Positions 23,639 through 31,102 of a stretch of 31,578 nt of DNA are shown piece by piece. How positions within the stretch are numbered: the first letter of the stretch is position 1; every line of letters starts with the position of its first letter. The stretch spans positions 1-31,578 of the forward strand of contig JBMOJH010000033.1 in NCBI GenBank assembly GCA_049316905.1. Reading direction: 5' to 3'. The notes under the pieces were generated by a model, which did not search any database, was not told the origin of the DNA, and was given only the letters and a program-made list of their open reading frames with translations. This DNA is from CAIPVR01 sp049316905. Lineage in GTDB: Bacteria; Actinomycetota; Acidimicrobiia; Acidimicrobiales; Microtrichaceae. A program made the translations under genes and the position numbers.

Positions 23639-24634
23639 ATGGCCGGCCACCCGGTGCGCCACGGCGCCTTCGTCCCCCAGGGCTGGAAGCTCGAGTACCT
23701 CGGCGTCGACGCCGCCACGGCCTGGTCGACCAGCGTCGACTTCGCCCAACGGGCCGAGGAGCTCGGCTACGACCACGTGTGGGTCTACGACCACGTCGAG
23801 ACCGTGCCGCGCCGGGAACGCACCCACACCTTCGAGGCCTTCACCACGCTCGCCGCGCTCTCGCAACGCACCGAGCGGGTGGAGCTGGGCCAGCTCGTCA
23901 CCTGCGTCGGCTACCGCAACGTCGGGCTGCTCGCCAAGGAGGCGGCCGGCATCGACGTGATGTCGGGCGGACGGCTCATCCTCGGCCTCGGCGCCGGCTG
24001 GTTCGAGCGGGAGTACGAGGCCTACGGGTGGACGTACCCGTCCGACCGCGACCGTCTTGCGCACCTCGACGAGGCCCTCGAGGTCATCCCCCGGCTCTGG
24101 AGCGAGGAGACGGTGGACTTCGCCGGACGCTTCGTACAACTCGACGGCGCCTATTGCGAACCGCAGCCGCTGCGCACGCCGCGGCCGCCGTTACTCGTGG
24201 GCGGCGGCGGGGAGAAGGTGACGCTGCGCATCGCGGCGCGCCACGCGGACGCGACCAACTGGCAGGTGGGGCTCGAGGCCTTCGTCCGCAAGTCCGGCCT
24301 GCTCGCCCGGTACTGCGAGGAGATCGGGCGGGACCCCGCATCGGTGGTGCGCACCCACGGACCCGACTGCCTCGTGGTGGAGTCCGAGGACGACCTGCGC
24401 CGCTGGCTCGGGTCGGCCGACGGCGGCCACCTCTGGGGCCGCGTGGACCCCGACGAGTACGTCGCCGACAACCTCGTCGGCACCGTGGAACAGGTGGCGG
24501 AGAAGGCCGCCGCGTTCGTGGAGGCCGGCTGCGCCGAGTTCATCCTCTGGTTCCGCGACGCACCGGGCCACGACTCCCTCACCGCGTGGATGCAGGACGT
24601 GGTGCCCCTGCTCCCCCGGTCCACCCCCGGCTGA
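23639..24634 (+). CDS. LLM-class flavin- or F420-dependent oxidoreductase
   Basis: 331 aa, luciferase-like TIM barrel. Landmarks: HGAFVPQGW at the first strand, AEELGYDHVWVYDHVETVP, TERVELGQLVTCVGYRN, then the family signature AAGIDVMSGGRLILGLGAGWFEREYEAYG and PPLLVGGGGEKVTLRIAARHAD. In actinobacteria most such proteins use coenzyme F420; FMN use cannot be excluded. It probably reduces or oxidises the imported compound or a product. Last gene of the operon; its ATG is one base after the VOC stop, and a hairpin with CCCGGCTG/CAGCCGGG follows. Confidence 0.9.
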   Translation: MAGHPVRHGAFVPQGWKLEYLGVDAATAWSTSVDFAQRAEELGYDHVWVYDHVETVPRRERTHTFEAFTTLAALSQRTERVELGQLVTCVGYRNVGLLAKEAAGIDVMSGGRLILGLGAGWFEREYEAYGWTYPSDRDRLAHLDEALEVIPRLWSEETVDFAGRFVQLDGAYCEPQPLRTPRPPLLVGGGGEKVTLRIAARHADATNWQVGLEAFVRKSGLLARYCEEIGRDPASVVRTHGPDCLVVESEDDLRRWLGSADGGHLWGRVDPDEYVADNLVGTVEQVAEKAAAFVEAGCAEFILWFRDAPGHDSLTAWMQDVVPLLPRSTPG

Positions 24635-24640
24635 GCGTTC

Positions 24641-24662
24641 CCCGGCTGCTCAACCAGCCGGG
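24641..24662. terminator. Hairpin between the transporter operon and the convergent dehydrogenase
   Basis: CCCGGCTG (24641-24648), a 6-nt loop and CAGCCGGG (24655-24662), a perfect 8-bp stem. A direct copy of CCCCGGCTG also spans the LLM stop codon (24625-24633). The loop contains the dehydrogenase stop (24650-24652). It can serve both strands; no T-run. Confidence 0.55.
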
Positions 24663-25891
24663 TCGATCGCCACCTTGATCGCGCCGCTCACGGCCTGGTC
24701 GCCGACCAGCGTGAAGGCGCGCTGCCACTCGCTCAACGGCACGACGTGGGTGAGCATCGGCAGGAGGTCGACCTCCCCCGAAGCCGCCAGGCGCAGGTAG
24801 TGCTCGATCCCGTGGCGCCGCTCGCCCCGAACCTCCTCGATCCCGAAGGCGTTCGATCCCACCATCGAGATCTCCTTGAAGTAGAGCGGGCTCCACTCCC
24901 AACGGGCCGGCGGATGAACCCCGCTCTTCACCAGGGTCCCCCGGGCCGCCAGCACCCGTACCTCCACCTCGAAGGTCTCCGGCTTCGCAATGGTGTCGTA
25001 GGCCACGTCGATGAAACCCGGATGGCACATCGGGATGCCGTCGAGGCCCTCCATCGTCGGGATCAGCACACCACCCGACCACGCAGCCAGGGTCTCGACC
25101 ATCTCCGCCGTCGGTGCCGGACGGAATACTGCGTGCGCCCCGAGCTCGTCCACCAGGTCGGCCTGGGCGTCGAAACGGGCCACCACACCGATCTCCACGT
25201 CGGGATGGAGGGCCCTGAGTACCGCCACGGCCGCGCAACCGAGTGCGCCCGCACCCCAGACCAGCACACGCCCGCCGGGTGGCGGCGGGTGCCGGGTGAC
25301 CGAGTGCAGCGACACCGCGAACGGGTCGGCCAGCACGGCACGACGGTCGTCGAGACCCTCCGGGACCGCGAACAGCATCGACGAGTGGGCGGGCAGGAGT
25401 TCCGCGTACCCGCCGGTCGCATCGGCCGAGGTGCCGGTGTGGATCCCCTTGGCGAAGGCGTCGGAGGTGAAGTTCCAGCAGAGGCTGAAGTCACCGTGCC
25501 CGCATGCGGGGCACACCGGGGAGATCCCCCGCGAGGCGCACGACAGCCACGGGTTCAGCACGACGCGGTCCCCCACCTCGAACCCCTCGGCCTCGGGTCC
25601 GGCCTCCTCCACGACGCCCACCACCTCGTGGCCCAGCACCTGGGGGAACGACACGAACCCGCTCATGGCGCTGTCGGTGTCACCCTCGAAGTCCATGAGG
25701 ATCTGCTTGGCGTCGGACCCGCAGATGCCGGTGAGCAGGGGCCGCACGACGTACCAGTCCGGCCGGAGGGGCCGGGCGTCGGGGATCTCCTGGAGCGCAC
25801 ACGGGGTGGCGGCGAGGTTCCGGACCAACTCCGGGGCGCCCTCCGGTGGCTCGAAGGGCTGGGTCGCGGTGCCGTACACCAGTGCTCGCAT
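24650..25891 (-). CDS. Zinc-dependent alcohol dehydrogenase-like protein (MDR family), second copy
   Basis: 413 aa, clearly longer than the usual 340-350. Catalytic-zinc motif GICGSDAK (Lys replaces the usual His) and GHE; the second Cys group is spread out (SCASRGISPVCPACGHGDFSLC), giving four Cys with an insertion. Rossmann motif WGAGALG. Insertions in the N-terminal domain account for the extra length. It is not a close copy of the dehydrogenase at 22116. The ATG at 25891 has GGGAG about 8 nt upstream and shares a 38-bp regulatory gap with the FGGY kinase, so the two are probably co-regulated. Likely oxidises a polyol or a sugar derivative; substrate unknown. Confidence 0.88.
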   Translation of the reverse strand: MRALVYGTATQPFEPPEGAPELVRNLAATPCALQEIPDARPLRPDWYVVRPLLTGICGSDAKQILMDFEGDTDSAMSGFVSFPQVLGHEVVGVVEEAGPEAEGFEVGDRVVLNPWLSCASRGISPVCPACGHGDFSLCWNFTSDAFAKGIHTGTSADATGGYAELLPAHSSMLFAVPEGLDDRRAVLADPFAVSLHSVTRHPPPPGGRVLVWGAGALGCAAVAVLRALHPDVEIGVVARFDAQADLVDELGAHAVFRPAPTAEMVETLAAWSGGVLIPTMEGLDGIPMCHPGFIDVAYDTIAKPETFEVEVRVLAARGTLVKSGVHPPARWEWSPLYFKEISMVGSNAFGIEEVRGERRHGIEHYLRLAASGEVDLLPMLTHVVPLSEWQRAFTLVGDQAVSGAIKVAIDPAG

Positions 25892-25916
25892 CGAACTCTC
25901 CCGCTCGGTCCGGGCC

Positions 25917-25936
25917 TATTCTGACACCCATGTCAG
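25917..25936. promoter_or_regulatory. Divergent promoter with palindromic operator
   Basis: TATTCT (25917-25922) lies exactly 7 nt before the kinase ATG at 25930, a leaderless arrangement. On the other strand CAGAAT (25918-25923) is a -10 candidate for the dehydrogenase, which has a normal leader. CTGACA-CCCA-TGTCAG (25921-25936) is a perfect 6-bp inverted repeat that covers both -10 elements' edge, the kinase start site and its ATG. A repressor bound here would shut both genes. No regulator gene is in the window. Confidence 0.6.
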
Positions 25937-27315
25937 GTTCTCGCACGGTGACCGTGGGCGTCGACATCGGCACCACCTCGGTGAAGGCGGTCGCGGCCGA
26001 CGAGGACGGCACGGTGCTGTCGCGCACGCGGATCCCCCACCCGCTGGGCCGGACCTCCCCCGGGGCGTTCGAGCACGACATCGACACGGCGTGGCGCCGG
26101 GGCGTGCTCGACGCGCTCACGGGTGTGGCGGCCGGCCACGACGTGGCGGCGGTGAACGTCTCGGCGATGGTGCCGTCGCTCGGCGCGGTCGACCGCTCGG
26201 GCCACGGCTGCTCCCCCGGCCTCCTGTACGGCGACCACCGCGGCGTCACGGAGCTCGACCGCCCCGACGAGGCGGGCGACTCCGGTGAGCTGCTCGAGTT
26301 CCTGCGGTGGCTGGCCGCGCACGCACCCGGCGCCGCCGGGTACTGGCCGGCACAGGCGGTGGCCAACCACGCTCTGTGCGGGCTGGGTGCCATCGACTCC
26401 ACCACGGCGATGACCGCGGTCCCGCTCTTCGACCTCGAGGGGTGGGACGCGTCCCTCGCTGCCGGGGCCGGCGTGGCCGTCGACGCCCTCCCGGTCGTGG
26501 TGCCCGGCACCTCGGCCGCCGGCAGGGTGCTCGAGGGACTGCCCGCCGCAGGCGCCCTCGTGGGTGGGGGCACGATCGACGCGCTCGGCGAGCAGGTGGT
26601 GGCCGGCGCGGATGCCACCGGCGACGTGCTGGTGATCTGCGGGACCACGCTCATCACCTGGGCCGTCATCGACGAGTGGTCCACCGTCCCCGGCCTGTGG
26701 ACCGTGCCCCACACGGCACCGGGCAAGGTCCTGATCGGCGGTCCGAGCAACGCGGGCGGGCTGTTCGTCGACCAGGTACACCGCTGGCTCGGCGTCCCGG
26801 TCGGAGCCGATCACGAACCGGCACCCACCGACGACCTCCCGGTGTGGCTTCCGTACCCGCGGGGTGAACGGGTGCCGCTGCACCGCCGCAACCTGCGGAC
26901 GGAGCTCCACGGCGCCTCGCTGCAGCACGAGCAGGCCCACCTCCTCCGGGCGGCCTACGAGGCCACGGGGTTCGTGGTCCGCCACCAGCTGGATCTCGCC
27001 GCGGCCGTCGGGGCCCGCCCACGACGCATCGTCGCCACCGGCGGGGGCACCCGCTCCGGGGCGTGGATGCAGGCCCTCGCCGACAGCACCGGCCTGCCGG
27101 TCGACGTGGTCGCCGTCGCCGAGGGGGCTGCGCTCGGCGCGGCGTTCATGGCCCGCTGCACCGCCGGGCTGGAGCGGTCGATGACCGACGCGGCCCGCTG
27201 GGCCCGCACGTCGCACCGGGTCACGCCCGACCCGACGGCACACGACGCGGCGACGCGTCGCTACGCGTCGTTCCGGCGCCTGACCTCGGCCGCGATGGGA
27301 CGGGCCGACGGCTGA
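25930..27315 (+). CDS. FGGY-family carbohydrate kinase
   Basis: 461 aa. Phosphorylates a sugar, ketose or polyol with ATP. The actin-like ATPase fold shows the phosphate-1 motif GVDIGTTSVKAVAADEDG at 9-26, an early acidic GAFEHDID, a second-domain ICGTT phosphate loop near residue 240, GPSNAGGLFVDQVHRWLG, and the adenosine motif RIVATGGGTRSGAWMQALAD, followed by VAVAEGAALGAAFMA. Closest in pattern to xylulokinase/LsrK-like members, but the substrate is unresolved. ATG 25930 is fixed by the TATTCT element 7 nt before it. Its last 55 bp overlap the convergent GMC gene. It probably feeds the class II aldolase nearby. Confidence 0.9.
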   Translation: MSGSRTVTVGVDIGTTSVKAVAADEDGTVLSRTRIPHPLGRTSPGAFEHDIDTAWRRGVLDALTGVAAGHDVAAVNVSAMVPSLGAVDRSGHGCSPGLLYGDHRGVTELDRPDEAGDSGELLEFLRWLAAHAPGAAGYWPAQAVANHALCGLGAIDSTTAMTAVPLFDLEGWDASLAAGAGVAVDALPVVVPGTSAAGRVLEGLPAAGALVGGGTIDALGEQVVAGADATGDVLVICGTTLITWAVIDEWSTVPGLWTVPHTAPGKVLIGGPSNAGGLFVDQVHRWLGVPVGADHEPAPTDDLPVWLPYPRGERVPLHRRNLRTELHGASLQHEQAHLLRAAYEATGFVVRHQLDLAAAVGARPRRIVATGGGTRSGAWMQALADSTGLPVDVVAVAEGAALGAAFMARCTAGLERSMTDAARWARTSHRVTPDPTAHDAATRRYASFRRLTSAAMGRADG

Positions 27316-29021
27316 GCTCCCGCCAGGAGGCCCGCGGCCCGGTGGGCCAGGGCCGCCAGGGTCAGCGTCGGGTTGTACCCGGCGGAGGTGACGAACACCG
27401 ACGAGTCGCACACGAGGACGTTGTCGACACCCCACAGCCGTTGCTCGGGCGACACCACCGACGTGGCCGGGTCGGTCCCCATGCGGGCCGTCCCCATGAC
27501 GTGGCGCGACGCCGGCGCCACCCCGAGGGGGTTGGTGGTGAGGTGCACGCCGAGGTCGCCCTGCGGTGGGGAGGTGGCGCTGAAGGCCACCTCGGCCCCC
27601 GCGTCGGTCAGGACCGCCTCGTGGAGGGGACCGGCGAACGCCGAGGCCACCAGTTCGTGGCGGTGCGGTGCGTAGGTCACCCGTCCCGCGGGGAGACCCC
27701 ACACGTCACGGACCGACGGGTCGAGGTCCACCCGGTTGGAGGCCTGGGGGAGGTCCTCGCCCTGCATGGTGAACACCCACATCCTCCGGCGCAGCGCACT
27801 GTCGCGCATCGAGTCGACGTGGTGCGGGCCCGCACCGTAGGTGACCGCCTCCTCCACCGGCATCTGTCCGGCGCCGTGCTCCACCACCCCGCCGCGCACC
27901 CACGGCAGGTCCGCCTCGGCGGCCGCCCTGCGCAGCTCCGGCGTGTCGATCATCAGGTCGTCGTGGAGGTGCGTGACGCTGCGGCCCCGCTCGCCGCCCG
28001 TGCCGTCCGGGAACCGGTCGAGCGGGAACATGCCCACGGTGAACGTCTGGTAGTGGTACGTGAGGAAGCGCCCGACCAGGTCGCCGCCGAGGCCCTGGCG
28101 GAGCAGGAACCGGGGCGTCTCGAAGGCCCCGCCGGCGAGGATCACTGCATGGCGGGCCCGGACCTCCCGCCTCGCCGGTTCGGGGTGCTCCCGGAGGTCG
28201 AGGTAGCGCACGCCGGTGGCCCGACGGCCGGTGGCGTCGAGCACGAGTTCGGTGGCGTACGACTCGGGCCGCAGGTCGCAGTTCCCGGACCGCAGCGCCC
28301 GCTGGAGCGCGCTGACCGGGTCGCTCTTGGCCTGCACCGGGCACCCGTAGCCGCCGCAGAAACCGCAGTCGGTGCAGGCCGGCCGCCCGTCGTTCGGGAC
28401 GCTGTTGACGCCGGTGGGTGCCCTGTACGGGTGCAGGCCCGCCCGGGTGGCGGCCGCCGAGGTGACCACGGCCATCGGCATGTCGTCACCCGGCGGCAGC
28501 GGGTAGGGCGCGCTGCGGGGGGCGGCGAACGGGTTGGCGCCGGCCTCGCCGGCGACACCGAAGAGCCGTTCGACCACCGCGTAGTGCGGCTCGAGGTCGT
28601 CGTAGCTGAGCGGCCAGTCCTGCACCGACGCGTCGTCGACCGGCCCGCGCTCGCTGCGGAGCCGGAAGTCCTCCTCGCGGAACCGCGGGAGTTTCGCGTC
28701 GGCGTGCACGCCGCCGCCGCCCACCGTGGAGGGGAGGTTGTTGACCTCCCCCACGACCAGGCGGTCGCCGTCTGCGGTCGTACGCCGGTAGCTGCGGGGC
28801 TCGAGCAGCGGGTCGGGCCCGAGGAGGTGACGGCGGTGCGCAGCGAGCTCGTCGTTCGCGAAGTGCCGCAGCGGATCGTGTGGCGGCTCGGTGTCGATCA
28901 GGTGGTTGCGGCCCTTCTCGAGCACCACCACCGACCAGCCGGCGGCGCAGAGCACCTCTGCCGCGGTGGAGCCGCCCGGCCCCGACCCGATGACCACGGC
29001 GTCGCAGTCCCAGGCGCTCAC
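27261..29021 (-). CDS. GMC-family flavoprotein oxidoreductase (gluconate/sorbosone dehydrogenase-like)
   Basis: 586 aa, FAD-dependent dehydrogenase. N-terminal FAD site VVIGSGPGGSTAAEVL at 10-25 with Glu-ended VVVLEKG. A Cys group CTDCGFCGGYGC about residue 216 matches GMC relatives of the gluconate 2-dehydrogenase large subunit. GMC C-terminal motif: HVMGTARMG, LWGVDNVLVCDSSVF and SAGYNPTLTLAALAHR, with His and Asn as the catalytic pair. No Tat or Sec signal is seen, so it may be cytoplasmic or ride with its partner. The GTG overlaps the stop of the subunit-3-like gene (GTGA), so they should form a complex. Its 3' end overlaps the kinase gene by 55 bp on the other strand. Confidence 0.9.
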   Translation of the reverse strand: MSAWDCDAVVIGSGPGGSTAAEVLCAAGWSVVVLEKGRNHLIDTEPPHDPLRHFANDELAAHRRHLLGPDPLLEPRSYRRTTADGDRLVVGEVNNLPSTVGGGGVHADAKLPRFREEDFRLRSERGPVDDASVQDWPLSYDDLEPHYAVVERLFGVAGEAGANPFAAPRSAPYPLPPGDDMPMAVVTSAAATRAGLHPYRAPTGVNSVPNDGRPACTDCGFCGGYGCPVQAKSDPVSALQRALRSGNCDLRPESYATELVLDATGRRATGVRYLDLREHPEPARREVRARHAVILAGGAFETPRFLLRQGLGGDLVGRFLTYHYQTFTVGMFPLDRFPDGTGGERGRSVTHLHDDLMIDTPELRRAAAEADLPWVRGGVVEHGAGQMPVEEAVTYGAGPHHVDSMRDSALRRRMWVFTMQGEDLPQASNRVDLDPSVRDVWGLPAGRVTYAPHRHELVASAFAGPLHEAVLTDAGAEVAFSATSPPQGDLGVHLTTNPLGVAPASRHVMGTARMGTDPATSVVSPEQRLWGVDNVLVCDSSVFVTSAGYNPTLTLAALAHRAAGLLAGAQPSARPIAAEVRRRNDA

Positions 29022-29458
29022 CCGGTCACCTCCCGGGCCGGTGGGTGCAGCGGCTCGGGGAACCCGATGCGCGCCCAGCCGCCGCCGCCGCGGTTGCCCC
29101 CGTAGGCCGGATCGCCGTAGGTGCCCTCGCAGGCGTGCACGTGGACCACGCGGAGGTCGTCGTCGGAGGGGCGACCGGAGGCCACCCGGTCGTAGACCTC
29201 GTGCCATCCGGCGATGCGCTGCTTCCAGGCCTGACGCTCCCACGGCCCGAGCTCGAGCCATGCCGGTGCGCCGACCGGCCGCTCACCCCCCGGACCGTCC
29301 CAGCTGCCCGGCGCCGCCCAGATCCGTGGCGGGTCGTGGTCGAACGCACCGAGCAACCGCTCCACGTAGTCGAGCGCGCCGAGCTCCACCGAGCCGGGCA
29401 CCGCGGCGTCGAGCGCCTCGGCCACCGCGGCGCGCCACGCCGGGTCCCCGGAGGTCAC
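29018..29458 (-). CDS. Gluconate 2-dehydrogenase subunit 3-like protein
   Basis: 146 aa. Small subunit that accompanies GMC dehydrogenases. The family pattern is present: AVAEALDAAVPGSVELGALDYVERLL near the start, WERQAWKQRIAGW in the middle, and EGTYGDPAYGGNRGGGGWARIGFPEP at the end. Family members usually carry a Tat signal; here none is seen, which would keep the complex inside the cell. GTG start overlaps the aldolase stop by 4 nt, and its own stop overlaps the GMC start, so stoichiometric synthesis is likely. No cytochrome c subunit is present in the window, so the electron acceptor is unknown. Confidence 0.85.
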   Translation of the reverse strand: MTSGDPAWRAAVAEALDAAVPGSVELGALDYVERLLGAFDHDPPRIWAAPGSWDGPGGERPVGAPAWLELGPWERQAWKQRIAGWHEVYDRVASGRPSDDDLRVVHVHACEGTYGDPAYGGNRGGGGWARIGFPEPLHPPAREVTG

Positions 29459-30129
29459 GGGTTCTCCCGCACGTAGCGGTACACGCCGGCCATGTCGCGG
29501 TTCACCTTGTCCGGCAGCGGGTGGATCGTGGCCCCCATCGACCGCGCCCCCCAGATGATCGTGGCGGTCCGCTCGACGAGACCGGCGTGGTGCAACGCCT
29601 TCTCCGGCGTGGCGGCACAGGTGACGAGGCCGTGGTTGGCCAGCAGCGCCGCACCGCGGTCCGCCAGGTGCGCCGCCACCTCCTCGCCGAGGTCGCGGGA
29701 CCCGGTGCCCTTGTAATCGCAGCACGGCACGTCGCCGCCCACGTACACCACGACCTCCTCGATCACCGCAGGGATCGGTTCGTGGGCCAGGGCGAACATC
29801 GTGGCGTAGACCGCGTGGGTGTGGATCACCGAACCCAGCTCCGGATAGCGGCGCAGCACCGACAGGTGGAGGTCCTTCTCGGTGGTCGGCGAGCGGGTGC
29901 CCGACACCACCTCCCCCTCGAGGTCGACCACCACGAGATCCTCCAGGGTCATCGTGTCGTAGGCAACCGAGGAGGGCGTGAGGCACACCAGGTCGCCCTC
30001 CAGGCGACCCGAGATGTTGCCCGAGGTCCCCTCCACGAGGCCGCGCTCGAGCATCGTCTTCGCTGCGGCGAGCACCGCCTCCGGTGTGGTCGTGGGCGAG
30101 CTGGTGGTGGGTGACGTGGTCTCAGTCAC
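29455..30129 (-). CDS. Class II aldolase/adducin-family protein (fuculose-phosphate aldolase-like)
   Basis: 224 aa zinc-dependent aldolase or epimerase. GTSGNISGR (34-42) binds phosphate; PTTEKDLHL supplies the catalytic Glu84; zinc ligands are His103 and His105 in VIHTHAVYAT and His166 in LLANHGLV. TPSSVAY matches the substrate loop of L-fuculose-1-phosphate aldolases. It would split a phosphorylated ketose to a three-carbon phosphate and an aldehyde, fitting the kinase next door; use as an epimerase is possible. The Thr/Ser/Pro-rich first 15 residues are probably disordered. The GTG at 30129 overlaps the previous stop by 8 nt; the longer frame upstream lies inside that gene and is rejected. 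Confidence 0.9.
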   Translation of the reverse strand: MTETTSPTTSSPTTTPEAVLAAAKTMLERGLVEGTSGNISGRLEGDLVCLTPSSVAYDTMTLEDLVVVDLEGEVVSGTRSPTTEKDLHLSVLRRYPELGSVIHTHAVYATMFALAHEPIPAVIEEVVVYVGGDVPCCDYKGTGSRDLGEEVAAHLADRGAALLANHGLVTCAATPEKALHHAGLVERTATIIWGARSMGATIHPLPDKVNRDMAGVYRYVRENP

Positions 30130-31102
30130 GGGACATGACCTCCGGGTTGGCGAGGTTGGACGGGGTCTCGCCACGCAGCAGGGCCTCGAGGCCCGAGGCC
30201 ATCAGCGCGGTGTGGTTGGCCTCGGTGTCGTAGGTGGCGCCGCCGATGTGGGGGGTCAGCACCACGTTCGCCATGCCGACGAGCGGGTGGTCCACGGCGA
30301 GGTTCTCGCCCTCGAAGTGGTCGAGCCCCGCAGCGGCGAGGCGCCCGTCGGCCAGCGCCGCGGTGAGGGCGTCGAGGTCGTGCAGGGCGGCCCGGGCGGT
30401 GTTGACGTAGACCGACCCGGGCCGCATGAGCGCGAGCCGTTCGGCGGAGATCAGCCCGACGGTGTCAGGGGTGACCGCGGCGTGCATCGACACCAGGTCC
30501 GCCTCGGCGAGGAGGTCGTCGAGGTCGTGGGTGGCGTCGGCGGCGAACGGGTCCGAGCTGATCACCCGCATGCCCAGCCCCTCGAAGCGCCAGGCCGCGG
30601 CCCGGCCCACTGCGCCGTAGCCGACGATGCCGGCGGTCCGGCCGGCGAGCTGCCACCCGCGGAAGCGCTGGTAGGGGATGGAGCCGCCCCGGTACACCTC
30701 ACCCTCCCGGACGTCGCGGTCGGCGGCCACGACGCCCCGGGTGGCGGCCAATGCGAGCGCCACGGCCAGTTCGGCCACCCCGTCGGCGTTGCGGCCAGGG
30801 GCCCGAAGGACCGGGATGCCCGCGGCGGTGGCACCGGCGAGGTCGACGTTGGTCGGGTCGCCACGGGTGGACCCGATGGCCGCCAACGGGAGGTCGAACA
30901 CCGGGCCCTTGCACGAGTCGGCCTCGCAGATGAGCACCGTGGCCCCCTCCGCAGCGGCCCGCTCGGCCAGGGCGGCGCTGTCGTAGAGACGCAGCGGCTC
31001 GTGGTCGATCCAGGGGTCGACCACCACCTCACCCAACGCCCGGAGGTGCTCCAGTCCCTCGCCGCGCAGCGGCGCCGTCGAGAAGATGCGGTGCCCGGTC
31101 AT
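30122..31102 (-). CDS. D-isomer-specific 2-hydroxyacid dehydrogenase (phosphoglycerate-dehydrogenase-like)
   Basis: 326 aa, NAD(P)-linked. Interconverts a D-2-hydroxyacid and a 2-oxoacid. NAD-binding VGYGAVGRAA at about 160-170 with Asp after the second strand (SSDPF, NAD preferred). Catalytic residues: Arg237 in VNTARAAL, a Glu in LDHFEGE and His285 in LTPHIGGAT. Shorter than SerA; no ACT domain. The ATG at 31102 overlaps the preceding stop by 4 nt (ATGA); GAGGAT lies upstream. It stands second in the minus-strand operon and probably acts on a hydroxyacid released by the aldolase or its product. Confidence 0.9.
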   Translation of the reverse strand: MTGHRIFSTAPLRGEGLEHLRALGEVVVDPWIDHEPLRLYDSAALAERAAAEGATVLICEADSCKGPVFDLPLAAIGSTRGDPTNVDLAGATAAGIPVLRAPGRNADGVAELAVALALAATRGVVAADRDVREGEVYRGGSIPYQRFRGWQLAGRTAGIVGYGAVGRAAAWRFEGLGMRVISSDPFAADATHDLDDLLAEADLVSMHAAVTPDTVGLISAERLALMRPGSVYVNTARAALHDLDALTAALADGRLAAAGLDHFEGENLAVDHPLVGMANVVLTPHIGGATYDTEANHTALMASGLEALLRGETPSNLANPEVMSRD

